64,000 bases of DNA from Heterocephalus glaber (GCF_000247695.1 NW_004624801.1:6758406-6822405); one strand, 5' to 3'; positions 1-10,725 are shown, counted from the first letter of the stretch. Notes: generated by a model not told the origin, from the sequence alone. A program made the numbers and translations.

Positions 1-110
1 TGTCTGTTCATTTCAGATGCCCATTTTTGGATTGGGTCTTTAAATTTGGGAGGTCTGATCTTTTTAAGTTCTTTATAGATTCGAGATAGTAGACAGAGAA
101 AGGTCTTTTT
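1..110 (-). mobile_element. L1 ORF2 fragment at window edge
   Basis: The first ~100 bases match, with scattered changes, the antisense L1 ORF2 stretch seen again at about 7845-7945 in this window. Both carry the phrase TTTCAGATGC and the following 'attgggtctttaaatttggg'-type text. It is a truncated, non-functional L1 piece that continues off the left edge. Confidence 0.75.
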
Positions 111-2205
111 AAATTCACAATATCATGCTCACATCTAAAATATTAACAATTATATCTTAATATCACTGTTGCAAGTAGCGCCCTCTTAAATGGACATTGA
201 AATGGAATCTGAGAGCAGGATACCTCATCCATATCTGGAAAGGGAAAGGAAGCAGGAGTGGGCAGAGAAGGAAATTCAACTGTGATTCAGGTGGGGCAAG
301 GGCTCAGTCAGTCCCACGGTTTTCCTTGTGGGGAAGAATGTCCTGCATTGGCCACAGCAGCTGGCGCTGGAAGCCCATGCTTCAGGAAGGCTGTGACCTG
401 CACCAAGAGGGTCTCTGTGGCTGAAACCCACCCTGAAGCTGGAGGCCCCCAGCAGCCTACAACCTTCATATCTGCTGCCGTCTCAAACATCTAGTCTTCT
501 CGTGAGTGCCCCCGGCCCGGATGTTTTCTAAACGGCATCTTTGTATCAGCACGTAAAGATGATAAATGTGTGAGGGGAAGTCTGAACTTTCCCTCTGAGG
601 GTTCAGTATTGGAGTTTGCTGAAATAAACCGGCAATAGATTGACAGGAGAAAAGTCACAACAAATTTACATAACAAATATATTTGCGCAGAGTGTTCTGA
701 GACACGGGAACCTTCAGACTGAAGACCCAAAGACTCGGGGTGAATGAGCCCTGTGAATGCTTGGTCTCGATGAGGTTGGACAGTGTGTGGAAATGTCACC
801 AGGCTGTCAGCTCATGACAGAGACGGAGCGGGGAAACGGGGAAGACCCGGGTATACAAATTCTTCTCAGCTCTCAGTTCTTCCCAGGGTCCTTTCTGGAG
901 TGGAGTCTTATGATCTACAGCCAACAAGGTAGATTAGAGACTTTCTTTACAGCCAGCCTTTACACAGAAAGATGGGAGAAAGTCAAAATAAGATTTTTAG
1001 GCTCCGTGGCTGGCTTTGGGGAAGCGGGTACTGGCTTCCATGACCTTCCTGCCTTGCGGGAAGAGAGGCGGCAGGAGGTCAGGGAGAAACTTTGTTCTGA
1101 GGCCTTCGGTTTGGGGTGACATTTTCTGCCAATGTAGTCTTTTTAAAAATCAGGATCCAAGTAAGTCTCACACATCATGATTGGCTGATAGGTCCTTTAA
1201 GTCTCTTTTAATCTATATACTTCCTCTTTATCCTCCTCTTTTGGATGGCTTTGTTTAGGGGGGATATTTAGATCTTTTTCTGTAGATTTTCCCATGGTCT
1301 GATTTTTCTTTTCCTTTTTGATCACGTTCCTGTGTATAGTTTAACCCAGGATCTTGTTACATACACTTGTCAGCCACGGATTCCTTGGGCCACACAGGGA
1401 GCATGGATTTGAGCCCTACATGTGGAACAATTGCCAGGATGAAGAAAGAGGCAGCTGAAGATTCAACACACATCCAGGGCTTGCTACAGTTTGGTGGGCA
1501 GGGGGTGAAATCACTCACAGAGCGTGAGCAGCACTTCAGTCTGCTCTCCATTCACGTAGTGTTTCAGCCAGAACTTCCACTTGAACATCCGGTTGGCACA
1601 CTCGCTCCAGGGTCTCTCCCACCGGAGTGGCTGGTTTCCATTCTTGGGGACACCAAAGGAGGGGGGCATCCATCGGCAGAGAAGGCAAAGAGGACCAGTG
1701 CACTGGATCGCAGGTTCCACCAAACCTCACCAGCCGAGACCCTGAACTCAGAGACAGCAGCCATGGTGGCTCCAGCCTCCTCCAAGGGCACAGAGTGGGT
1801 GCCGCACTATGCACAAGCACATCTCCCATTGTTCTAGGGATTCTTACCACACATCCAGAGCCCAGGACAGGGCAGGGAGCACTGGAGCAGGAGCACTGGG
1901 CAGGATCTGATGCCCACAGGGTTCCCTCTGGCGGGGGACAGGGTGATGTTGTGGGTCTCTGAGTCTAGTGACCACTAAAACTCTGTGTCCAGAAGTCCTC
2001 AGAAGCTCTGGGTCTTCCCCTTTCCCCACAGGTCTGTTTGGGGAAAGAAGGGGAACCGCTACTGTGTATACTTCCAGAAGTATCCCACCTCTCCTTCAGT
2101 TACTGGGTCCTGGATCCAAGAACTGGCTCCAGTCCAGAAACTGGACAAGGACTTGTGGGGTCGCCATCTCCTGATTGCTGACCCTCAATTGATTGACTGT
2201 TTGAT
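111..2205. other. Unannotated DNA, no gene seen
   Basis: Apart from the weak LTR-like stretch above, no exon, SINE or simple repeat is recognisable. The overlapping open frames at 1367-1850 on both strands are mutual shadows in moderately GC-rich sequence without family resemblance. Confidence 0.5.
580..1135. repeat. Possible old retroviral LTR-like sequence
   Basis: The text from about 580 to 1135 has the texture of an old ERV LTR or LTR-flanking region, with an A-rich stretch and then a GGAGAAA-rich stretch. I cannot see paired TG...CA ends or a target-site duplication, and no reading frame here resembles a known protein. Treat as unassigned repeat or ordinary DNA. Confidence 0.25.
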
Positions 2206-2338
2206 TGATTTTTCTTTTTTTTTTTTTTTGAGACAAGGTCTCACTATGTTGCTCAGGCTGCCTTTGAACTTGCTGCGATCCTCCTGCCTCAGCCTCCTGA
2301 GTGCTGGGATGATAGGTGTGCACCACCACACCTGGAGC
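2206..2338 (-). mobile_element. B1 SINE
   Basis: Reverse-complement B1: a T tract followed by GAGACAAGGTCTCACTATGT, the GCCTCAGCCTCCTGAGTGCT core and a CACCACACC end. The flanks share TTGATTT, a likely short target-site duplication. B1 is 7SL RNA-derived and copied by L1 machinery. Confidence 0.9.
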
Positions 2339-3345
2339 CCTTGATTTATCTGGATAACCTGATTGAGTAGTGCCCTTGTTAGATAGCCATGTATTTTTTC
2401 TGAGCTGCCATGTTCTGTTGACCCTGTCAGGTTCTGGGTGGCTGACTCTCTGATCTTACTACTCATGATGATGATTGGTCCTTTTGATTCTAAGGGTCAA
2501 GTGCTGCAGCGTGTTCTCTAGTTTCAGGGCTGGAGGGGGCAAAGGGCAGGCCTGTCTGTGAAGCTGGTTGGGTCACAGCACCTTCTGCAGCAGCTGTGGC
2601 TTGCAAAGGAGTCAGCACCGCACCCTTGTACCATGCTGCTGCCTCCTGATGGGCATCCTCGTGCATTAGCAAGTGTGAGGCCCTGGCACTCCGCCTTCGG
2701 TGGATTTCCTCTCTGGCCCGTCTCCTTGAACACGCCACTTCCCTGGCCTCCCGTGCCTCTCCCTCTTGCCTGCGCTGTCAGTTTCAACACTTCACTTGCT
2801 GTGGGGCATTGCTCGCCGTGCTTGCAGAGTCCGCACATCCTGAGGCCCTGGCCAGAGCATGCATGCTTGCAGCCCGGGAGGGGAGGACGTCCCTTCTCCA
2901 ACTTCGGGATGCTCCCCACTTGCTCAGGCGCCCCCCGGGTCCAGCTCCACATGGACTCATCTGGCTCCCATGGGGCAGGTGGGCTGTGTTCCGTGCCTTC
3001 TTTGTGTTGTTGTCCTTTACGTTTCCCACTGGGGCCAGTATGTGCTCAGCGGAGCTGTGCTGCAACTTCCCCTGCTTATTGGCAGCCTGGAGGGGAGGCA
3101 GGGGCTGTTTGGGAGAGGGCTGTGTGTGGATTTGCAGGGAGAGAGCTCTCACTGTCTCCGAGCAGAGGGGCCAGATGGGTGCCAGCCCTTATCAACAAGA
3201 GATCGCCTCTTTGGCAGTCTCAGAGAGTTCCAGAAAATCCTAGGATTCAAGATCTGGGGGAGCACCAGTCCAGATGTGCCAGTCCTGTTCCCCCAGCTGG
3301 GCCCTGAGCTGGGCACTGCAGATCTTTGATCTCTACGGAGCTCTG
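2339..3345. other. GC-rich unique DNA, no gene seen
   Basis: This stretch has several overlapping open frames, the longest about 249 codons on + at 2558-3307, with others on - across the same bases. Multiple long frames on both strands in GC-rich, stop-poor DNA are expected by composition. No domain, signal peptide or splice architecture is visible, so I do not call a gene. Confidence 0.5.
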
Positions 3346-3349
3346 CAGC

Positions 3350-3430
3350 TTTTCTTCCCTGTCCTGGGGATCAGAACTAGGGCCCCAGGAATGCTAGGCT
3401 ATTGCTCTACTGCCGGGCCATACCCTACAC
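3350..3430 (-). mobile_element. ID-type SINE, diverged
   Basis: A reverse-complement ID-like element is recognisable from the CTGGGGATCAGAACTAGGGC B-box side and a degraded A-box side. It is older than the standalone IDs seen elsewhere in the window. Confidence 0.6.
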
Positions 3431-3534
3431 CACTGTGAAAAGCCCTGGGCCTTAACCTTAGCTCTCTCCATGCAGCCCCAAGGGATGAGAGCCCCTTATG
3501 TAGTACCAAGAAGGTCCTCTAACATTCACACGTG

Positions 3535-3715
3535 GCTTCCTCCCCGCTCTCCCAGTACTGGGGATTGAACCCAGGAGCTTCACAACCCTGAGCTACACCC
3601 TTAGCCCTTCTTTTTTTTCCTCCCATTTAAAAAATTGAGCCAAGGTCTTGCTAAATTGCCCAGTGCTAGGATTACAGGTGTGGCTTACAGATATCTTTCC
3701 ACTGCCCCCAGCCAC
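3535..3715 (-). mobile_element. B1-dID dimeric SINE
   Basis: Read on the minus strand this is a shortened B1 monomer joined through an A-rich linker to an ID half. On the plus strand the ID half appears first (CAGTACTGGGGATTGAACCC), then a T-rich linker, then B1 text. B1-dID dimers are typical of squirrel, dormouse and beaver relatives. Confidence 0.8.
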
Positions 3716-5515
3716 TCTCTGCATTTTATTATGGGCCCTGGGTAGTGCTGTCCTTATTCGATAAGTATTCCCTCCTATCTCTCAGATCCAGACCTGTCGC
3801 ACTGGCTACTGCATCGCCATTCACCACTGTGCTAGTTTACTGCAGCGAAAGTTCTAGCGATCTTCCCCCTTGTGCTAGGGTCTGTCTGAGCCCCTTTCCA
3901 CCACTGCTGGGGAGGATCCATTTCAAGATGCAGCCCAGTGTCTTCTTCGCACCCTTCCTGGCTCCTGGCTCCCTGCAGGGAGACTCAGTGGGATGTTACA
4001 GTCACCAGGGCCCTTCCTCTGGGCACCCTGGGTCCCCCCTGAGAAGGAGGCTGGGAACAGTTGAGCTGGGGTGTCAGTCTCCCCAGTAGCCTCGGCCGCC
4101 CCCAGAGAGGTCAGTCTCAGGACGACAGTCCTCGGAACTGTCCTGAGCAGGAGGAGAGGCCCTGTGCTGGTCACTCCTGGACGAGGTTTCACGTGAGAGA
4201 GACAGCTGTCCTCAGCTGAAGCAGTCCCCCAGAGGGGCTGACAGCCGAGGCCTGATGGAGTGAAAGCAATATGAACTCCATAGAAACCACACCTTGAATT
4301 TTTTTTTTCCACACCTTGAATTTTGAATTATGTCTTCTTTCTGGGCCAATGATACGAGATGTGATGCTCTCTCATGATGCTGGGGGTGGGCAGCGAGCAG
4401 AAGCTTCTGGTCAGCCCCACGGTCCCAGAAGAGTGGTCCACACTCCACAGCACACCACTGTCCCTAAAACGGGAGCCAAAGGCAGACCATGCCCCCATCC
4501 AGCTACAGGGCTGATCCCACCTGGGCCCCACGCTTTGCTCAGCTGCATCTGATGTCCTGTCGGGAGATGACCACTGTTTCTGTGTCTAGAAAATTCACCT
4601 CCACCCACTTCCTGCTGCAAGGATAGGACAGAATAGAATAGCTTGAATGCTCCCCGGGCACAGTTGAGGTGCAGCACCCACGTGTGCCACTGTTGTGACC
4701 GCTGTTGCTATGGAGCTTCCCAGACACTGGTGAGCCCTGTCACCTCACGACAGAACTGGAATGAGGCAGTTGAGGAGCCGCCAATCTGGCTCCTCTGAGC
4801 ATCAGAAGCTGGGTCTGACCTGGGGACCCAGGATTTACTGAGGCCGGCTGTGTGCAGACTCCAAGGTGGAACTTGCAGGCAGCACATCTGAATTTATTCT
4901 GCACACATTTAGTCTCCGAGCACAGTTTGCTGAGCCCAGATGCGTCCATTTCCTGCCACTGACATCCCAGCGATACCCTTCCCAGGAGGCTAAGGAAGGA
5001 GTCAGTCTGACATCAGCTGGTCCCGGTGACTGCAGTTCCCGAGGACAGGAGGCCACTACCCTACCACGAGTTCTCTTATTCCCTCTTATCTATTTACTCA
5101 CATTCACAGTTGGGGCTAGGGGAGTTTTATGATTACAGAGTTATGCAGTCCCACAATTTAGGTAAAACAATGACAAAACCAGGCCTGTCCTAGCTTGGCC
5201 CCATGTGGGTCACCTTTATGTGATTCCTTTTTCAACCACTCAGTGACAGGGACAGGAAACCATGGCATAAGGCTGGGATAGCACCAGAGAGGCCAGACAT
5301 TAAGTCCTATTTGGTTTTACATTGAACAACTCCTTTTACTTAAAAAAAAAAAAAACAACTCACGGGCAGAAATAGAGGATCCTGCAAAAAGAGACATCTG
5401 TTAATATGACACTTGAACTCTGGAGGGTTTAGGAACCCTGGGAAGAGCCATATCTGTGGTCCTGGGGGCTCTGACTGAGGGTGGCAGATGAGGCACAAAC
5501 ATCTACCTCCACCCT
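3716..5515. other. Unannotated DNA with one small duplication
   Basis: No gene or clear repeat is seen apart from a 16-bp direct repeat at 4287-4302 and 4309-4324 (separate entry). The stretch 3740-3950 may be an old L2-like relic, but I cannot support it firmly. Confidence 0.45.
4287..4324. repeat. 16-bp direct repeat flanking a T tract
   Basis: CCACACCTTGAATTTT occurs at 4287-4302 and again at 4309-4324, separated only by T residues. This is what a target-site duplication around a tail-only retroposon insertion would look like. A simple replication-slippage duplication is equally possible. Confidence 0.8.
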
Positions 5516-5519
5516 CCTA

Positions 5520-5790
5520 AAAAATTATCTTTGGAGTCCAGATCAGCTTCACTCCATGCAGAAGAGGGATCTCTAAAACCTGGGAGAGAAGTATGATTTT
5601 CTAAGCTGAATTCTATTTCCAGTGCCCCAGGGCCACCTGCAATTTAAAAAGGAAACTTTAGGTGTGGCAAAAAGAAAAATTATTATAATGCAAATCAGCC
5701 TTCTGAGGCTTGCTCCTTTTTTGGCAAATCCGATTTCCACTTTTGCTCTGTGCTTGGGGCTGCGGAGCCTGCATTAGTCATGCAGGCTGG
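5520..5790. promoter_or_regulatory. Candidate conserved noncoding block with octamer
   Basis: Low-CpG, AT-rich unique sequence containing a perfect octamer ATGCAAAT at 5688-5695, directly after TTATTATA, and a T-box-like AGGTGTGG just upstream. There is no repeat signature. The enhancer reading is inference; sequence conservation cannot be judged from one genome. Confidence 0.35.
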
Positions 5791-6205
5791 AGGCCGACCC
5801 TGGGGGCTCTGCCGATGTCCTCGGTCTTGGTCCCTAAGGGGATAGGTGACTGACTGCTCCAGGGCCACAGGCAGCGAGGGTCACTGGGCCTCAGAGAGCC
5901 CTCAGCCCCCTTTTTACTCCTGCGGGGAAATAGCTGCAAAGGCTTTGGGACCCCCTGAGCCCTCAGAGCAAGGGCCCAAGCTGGCTAGGTGTGGAAGTGA
6001 TCCCTGGGGTTCCCCTTAGCAACCCCCTTCTGTGACCTCACCGTCTGCATTCAGGTTCTTCTCGGCCATCTGGGCCAGAGTAGGACTCCCCCGTGTAGCC
6101 ATCCCCCAAAACACAGAGAGATGTGCCCTGCCCACCACAGACCGAGGACATAGATGGCCCTCCCGCAAGACACCAGTGACAAGGGTGGGCTCCCTGGGCC
6201 ACTTT
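5791..6205. other. GC-rich unique DNA, no gene seen
   Basis: No SINE, LTR or coding signature is recognisable here. Small open frames on both strands overlap each other and lack family resemblance. Confidence 0.5.
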
Positions 6206-6580
6206 CCCTTCTGAGCAGCTGGCTACAAATTTGGGGATACCTCCTGAGTTTCAATCATTCACTAAAAGAACTCACAGAATTCAGGAAAGCACTAGATTGA
6301 GATTACAGTTCTAATATAGCAAAGAGTCCAGATCAGGACCAGCCACTGGAAGGCCCAAGGGCCAAGCTCCCACTGTGTGCAGGGACATATCTTGTTACCA
6401 ATTTCTGACCCAAATTGGGTTCTTTTTCCCTTCAGGATGGTAGAACCAAAAACAAGAGTGAACAGCACAGGGAACTTACAAATCAGTTTCTTGGGACAAA
6501 ATATGGCACACCCACAACTTAAAGGAGAAGATATTTACTTTGTTATGGCAAAACATTTATTGGAACATTTTAGGCACACA
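6206..6580 (-). repeat. Probable old ERVL-type LTR remnant
   Basis: Text around 6250-6370 (AACTCACAGAATTCAGGAAA followed by a TTACAGTT stretch) resembles the antisense orientation of old ERVL LTRs. The region at 6490-6548 could be a MaLR piece. Ends are not visible, so limits are approximate. Confidence 0.35.
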
Positions 6581-6581
6581 T

Positions 6582-6586
6582 AATGC
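6582..6586. repeat. Left target-site duplication of the solo LTR
   Basis: AATGC at 6582-6586 is repeated exactly at 6994-6998, immediately outside the TG and CA ends of the LTR. Confidence 0.85.
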
Positions 6587-6666
6587 TGACAGGTCTCCCA
6601 CCACCTCAGCAGCTATTATGTAGAGGAGCTGCCCTCTTCCTCTCGTGCCTTGCCCCCTCCCCTGTG

Positions 6667-6674
6667 TGACGTCA
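6667..6674. promoter_or_regulatory. CRE/ATF palindrome in LTR U3
   Basis: Perfect 8-bp TGACGTCA, the full cAMP-response element bound by CREB/ATF family factors. It is followed closely by a YY1-type motif. Its sequence is intact; activity is inference. Confidence 0.85.
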
Positions 6675-6777
6675 CGCCAAGATGGCTGCTCCCACCAAAG
6701 AACAAACCCTTCTTCCCAGCATGCCCCTGGTCCCTCCTAGAGAGTAACCTAATACTCACTCCCCTCCTACCACCTAG

Positions 6778-6785
6778 TGACGTCA
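6778..6785. promoter_or_regulatory. Second CRE/ATF palindrome in LTR U3
   Basis: A second perfect TGACGTCA, 111 bp downstream of the first and about 73 bp upstream of the TATA box. Two intact full CREs in one solo LTR are uncommon because the central CpG decays quickly when methylated. Confidence 0.85.
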
Positions 6786-6857
6786 CTGGCTCCTCCATTC
6801 CCTAGTCACTACCTCACTCAACCCCACCTCAGCCCCTACAAACCCCACCCCAGTCTC

Positions 6858-6865
6858 TATAAAAG
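6858..6865 (+). promoter_or_regulatory. TATA box of solo LTR
   Basis: TATAAAAG lies about 80 bp upstream of the AATAAA signal, as expected for an LTR promoter. Transcription would begin near 6885-6895 on the plus strand. Confidence 0.75.
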
Positions 6866-6937
6866 GCTCTCCCTGCCCCGGCCACATTGCTTTTGTCTCT
6901 CCTTTGTTCAGAGACAGCCCGGCAGATCTGTTCCCCT

Positions 6938-6943
6938 AATAAA
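6938..6943 (+). terminator. Poly(A) signal of solo LTR
   Basis: AATAAA within the R region is followed by a GT-rich stretch (TTGTTGTGG, then GGTCTGGTCTTGG), the usual downstream element for cleavage and polyadenylation. Confidence 0.75.
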
Positions 6944-7004
6944 GGCTTGTTGTGGCCTGGTCTGGTCTTGGTCTTCGGCCCTTTTACCCGACAAATGCTA
7001 ACAC

Positions 7005-8525
7005 TCGTCCTAGGGAATTTGCACCTGTACGTGGTACATCCCGCCTCCTTTTTCCCATCATCCCCCTCTCCTTGAGCCCCCTCCCCTCACTATGTACAAA
7101 AGCTTTGTTTCCATTTTTCCTTCTAGTTTCACTTTTTTTCTTGTCCCTTCCTTCCCTTCTCCCTCCCTCCTCCCTTGTTCCCCTTTTCATTTGAACATTT
7201 TCTTCCCATTTCCCAGTGTCTACTATACAGTTTAGTCCTTATTTCCACTTTCAGTTTCTTACATCAGAGAAATAATGCAGTATTTACACATGTGTGTCTC
7301 ATTTATTTCACTTAGGAGTATGGTCTCAAGGTGCATCCATTTAGCTAGAAATGTCTGAAATTCATCCTTCTGCCCGGCAGAGTAGTACTCCATTGTATAA
7401 AAAACACTACATTTTCTTTATCCATTTGCCAGTTGATGGGCATTTGGGCTGTTTCCAAGATTTAGCTATTACAAACTCTGCCTCTATACACATAGGTGGG
7501 CATATATCACTGTGGTCTGATGCTTTTAATTCTTTCGGGAAGATGCCAAGAAGGGGAAAAGCTGGGTCAAATGGAGCCTCTAGTTTTAGTCTTTTTGAAG
7601 AACCTCCACACTGATTTCCACAGTGGTTGCACCAGTCTGCACTCCCACCAACAGTGGAGAGGGGTTCCTTTTTCCTCATAGCCCCGTCAGCATTTGTGAT
7701 TGGTTGATTTCATGATAGCAGCTGTTCTTTCTGGGGTGAGGTGGAATCACAGTGTTGTTTTAATTTGCATCTCTCAAATGACCAGTGATGGTGAACATTT
7801 TTTCATATATTTATTTGCCATTTCTACTTCTTCATCTGAGAAGTGTCTATTCATTTCAGATGCTCATTTTTGAATTGGGTCTTTAAATTTGGGGAATCTG
7901 ATTTTTTTTTTGAGTTCTTTATATATTCTCAATAATAGTCCTTTATCTGATGAATAGCTGGTAAAAAAATTTTCCCACACTGTGGTTGTCTCTTCACTCT
8001 GTTGGTGGTTTCTCTTGCTTTGAAAAAGCTTTTTAATAAGATGAGGTCTCACCTGTTTATTTTTTGTAGTATTTTCTGTGTGGTCTGGATTTTGTTCATG
8101 AAGTCTTTGCCTACTCCTGTGTCCTCAAGCGTTTTACCTATTCTCTCTTCTAGCAGAGTTAGTGTTTCCATTTTAATATTTAGATCTTTGATCCATTTCG
8201 ATTTTAGGTTAGTGTGTGGTGAAAGATATGGGTCTAGTTTCAATCTTTTGCATGTGGAAAGCCAGTTTTTCCAGCACCATTTATTAAAGAGGCTATCTTT
8301 CTTCTAGTGAAGGTATTTGGCTCCTTTGTCAAAGATTAGGTGGCTGAGGATGTCTGGAATTATTTCTGCACCTTCTAGTCTGTTTCATTGATCCTCAGGT
8401 CTGTTCTTTTGCCAGAACCATGCTGTTTTTATCACAGTAGCTTTGTAGTATTATTTCAGGTCAAGGATTGTGATACCCCCTGCCTTGCCTTTGTTGCCTA
8501 GAATTGCCTTTGCTATTCTAGGTCT
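7005..8525 (-). mobile_element. L1 retrotransposon, 3' half, 5'-truncated
   Basis: On the minus strand this holds the C-terminal part of L1 ORF2 (endonuclease/reverse transcriptase protein). The recognisable pieces run from high to low coordinates: KWIKDLNI at 8049-8243, TTVWENFFTSYSSDKGLL at 7864-8052, and PFDPAFPLLGIFPKELK ... WKQPKCPSTGKWIKKM at 7407-7679. The pieces sit in different frames with stops, so the copy is dead. The pyrimidine-rich stretch at 7050-7200 is the purine-rich L1 3' UTR in antisense. The reverse transcriptase core is absent by 5' truncation. Confidence 0.92.
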
Positions 8526-8526
8526 G

Positions 8527-8880
8527 AGAAGAGATTTATTGTGGCTCACAGTTTCAGTGGGTTCAGTCCATGATTAGCTGGCTCCAAGGCAGAAAATAGC
8601 ATGATGAAAGGTCCTGGTGGAGGAAAGCTGCTCATGTCAGGATAGACAGGAAGAAGAGAGAGAAGAGAGAAGCTGGGAACAAGATTATACCCTTCCAGGT
8701 GATGCCCACAGTGACCACCTCTTATAACCAGGGCCCACCTCCTAGCCGCACATTCAGTCAGGAATTCAACAGTGGATTAATTCACCAATATGAATAGTGG
8801 CTTCATGATCCAACACCTTCCACAAGCCCCATGAGACTTTTGGGGGACATTGTAGATCTAAACCATAAGACAAGGTAAAA
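8527..8880 (-). repeat. MaLR LTR (MST/MLT1-like), partial
   Basis: Antisense MaLR text: GATTTATTGTGGCTCACAGTT at the left, GGCCCACCTCCT in the middle and an AAACCATAAG end at the right. It matches the layout of the fuller copy at 55902-56305. The leftmost segment, which should begin TGTATTAG, is missing where the L1 begins. Confidence 0.8.
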
Positions 8881-9495
8881 GAAATGAGAAGAGGGATAGG
8901 CTAAAGAGGAGTGGTCGTCTTCTCTGGGAATTGGGCTCCACCTCCTTCTCTCCGTCTGTGGTTCTTTCTTGTCCTTATGGCACCTGTCAACTGTCATGGC
9001 ACTGATGAGTGTGCCATGTAGCATGCAGACAGGATGATGATGAAGGCAGAGGTTGTCTGTCAATCTCCCTGACAGCCATCTTAGATCCAACCAATCTCAA
9101 CTGGCCCAACTAAAGAGGAAGCTCTGGCTTCTCGGCATCGGGTTCTCAAAGATAAGAAGACCAGTGCAGGGCAGAAATCCAGCTAGGTCAAGCAGCCAGT
9201 GCAAGATTGGAGCAGGGTAAAACATGGAGGTGAGACGGCAAGGATTCAGGCATTGCCTACTTCTCTACCTCCCTCCTCCTGTTTCAGCATCCACACACTT
9301 TCGAGGGGCTGCCTGGATAATCCAGGGTGCTCCACATCTCGAGATCTTCACAGCCACCCATCTGAAAAGTCCCTTCTGTGTTGTAAAGTGGCGTGTTCCC
9401 AGGTTCCAGGGACTCAGATGTGGGCGTCTTTAGGGAGCGTTATTTTGCTGATTGCTGTGTCTGGCACCCAGGCCTTTCCTGACTCTGAAGTCAGC
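8881..9495. other. Unannotated DNA, no gene seen
   Basis: No convincing repeat or exon. Small open frames on both strands lack known motifs. Confidence 0.5.
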
Positions 9496-9499
9496 CTGG

Positions 9500-10050
9500 G
9501 TGCCAGTCAACAGATGAATGGATAAGAACATGTGGCATGTATACACAATGGAGTATTACTCAGCCATAAAGAAGAATGAAATCATGTCGTTTGTAGGAAA
9601 ATGGATGGGACGGGAGGCAAACATGTTAAATGAAATAAGCCAGAAACAGAAAGACAAGCATCAGTGTTTTTTCTTATATGTTGAACTTAAAAAAACCCCA
9701 ATGATTTGAAAAAAGAAGAGAGATTCTTAGGGAATAGAGAGGGGCCCTGGGGGAGGGGAGGGAGGGAAGGCAAGAAGGATAGAAAGGAGGGTGTGCATGA
9801 TCAAGGCTTAATATACACACATGGAAATGTCACAGTGAAACCGATTAGTTTGGGTTTTTTTCTTTGTTTGAGACAGGGTCTTGTTACATCAGACTGACCT
9901 TGAACTCCCTACGTAATCCAGGCTGGCCTTGAACCCACAATCTTCCTGCCTCAGCCTCCTGAGTGCTAAGATAGCAGTTGTGTGCCACTATGCCCAGCTA
10001 AACCCATTAATTTGTACAATTGATATGTGCTAATGAGAACGTTTTTAAAA
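9500..10050 (+). mobile_element. L1 3' end interrupted by a B1
   Basis: The last ORF2 codons are readable at 9518-9640 (WHVYTMEYYSAIKKNEIMSF, then FVGKWM), followed by a purine-rich 3' UTR at 9705-9800 and an AATTTGTACAATTGATATGTGC tail near 10010. A B1 inserted at 9852-9999 splits the 3' UTR. The element is heavily 5'-truncated and inactive. Confidence 0.9.
9838..10013 (-). mobile_element. B1 SINE with target-site duplication
   Basis: Antisense B1 at 9852-9999 (T tract, GAGACAGGGTCTTGTTACAT, GCCTCAGCCTCCTGAGTGCT). It is flanked by AAACCGATTAGTTT at 9838-9851 and AAACCCATTAATTT at 10000-10013, a 14-bp duplication with two changes. It therefore inserted after the L1. Confidence 0.9.
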
Positions 10051-10579
10051 TAGAAAATTAAACGAGGTAGCACATGGTGTCTGGTACAGCACCGGCTGCA
10101 TGGCTGCTCAGGTATTAGGGCTGTTTTTATTTTTATTTCTCTAGTTGAAGATCAATTTCTCTGGCATGGAGGATTGAGCAAGTGCAGCTCCGACTGGCCT
10201 GAGGAAAAAGCCAGAGAAAGAAGAGAACAACCTGGAATTGGCCGAGGGAGAGGACGCTGTGCAGCCTTCTCTCTTCCCATCCAAGGGATGCTTAGCATTC
10301 CCATGGTCTCTGCTGGCCTCTGCCCTGCAGGTAGGGCAGCTGTTGATTTGTGTGGGTGCCTGTGGAAGGCTTTGCAGAAGAGGGAAGCGACTTCTAGTTG
10401 CCCTGCCCTTCCGTAGTTAGTGCCTGGGTGGGGTGTGAGTTCCAGCCACCTTAGGTCCACCTCCCAGCTCCCGGCAGCAACCCCAGGCTCCAGGTTGGTC
10501 CTGAGCACCAGCCTTGCTCCTCCTGCCTTTATTCATTATGGCTTTTGGTTTTGCTTCATCCTCAGACAGAAGGCAAACC

Positions 10580-10725
10580 ACAGGGGCTGAGGTAGAAGGA
10601 TTTGAAGTTCGAGTCCAGCCTGGGCAATTTACTGACTTAGTAAGACCCTGGGACTTATAAAATAAAGGGCTGGGGATGTACCTCAGTGTGAAGGCCCTGG
10701 GTTCAATCTCCTGTACTGAAAAAGA
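10580..10725 (+). mobile_element. B1-dID dimeric SINE, truncated B1
   Basis: The B1 half starts partway in (GGGGCTGAGGTAGAAGGATT) and continues to the GTCCAGCCTGGGCAATTTAC segment. The ID half follows (GGGCTGGGGATGTACCTCAG) with a weak B box GTTCAATCTC. Its A-rich tail merges into the GGGA repeat. Confidence 0.8.

Larger units (their letters stand above)
6587..6993 (+). mobile_element. Solo LTR of an endogenous retrovirus
   Basis: A 407-bp unit starts with TG and ends with CA, flanked by the exact 5-bp repeat AATGC, so it is a complete solo LTR. It has a U3-R-U5 layout: two perfect CRE palindromes (6667-6674, 6778-6785), a YY1-like AAGATGGCTGC at 6679-6689, a TATA box at 6858-6865, and a poly(A) signal AATAAA at 6938-6943. 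No viral gene lies beside it, so the provirus was reduced to one LTR by recombination. The family is not identified. A 5-bp duplication fits class I or ERVL groups. Confidence 0.85.

Noticed and set aside
2558..3307. 249-codon open frame on the plus strand
   Set aside because: Long frames exist on both strands here; no start context, domain or splice signals support it.
6994..7200. Retroviral genes to the right of the LTR at 6587
   Set aside because: The 5-bp target duplication directly follows the LTR and the next sequence is an antisense L1 3' UTR, so it is a solo LTR with no proviral interior.
7407..8243. Minus-strand frames as a functional reverse transcriptase gene
   Set aside because: They are short C-terminal L1 ORF2 pieces in different frames with stops; the catalytic core is absent.
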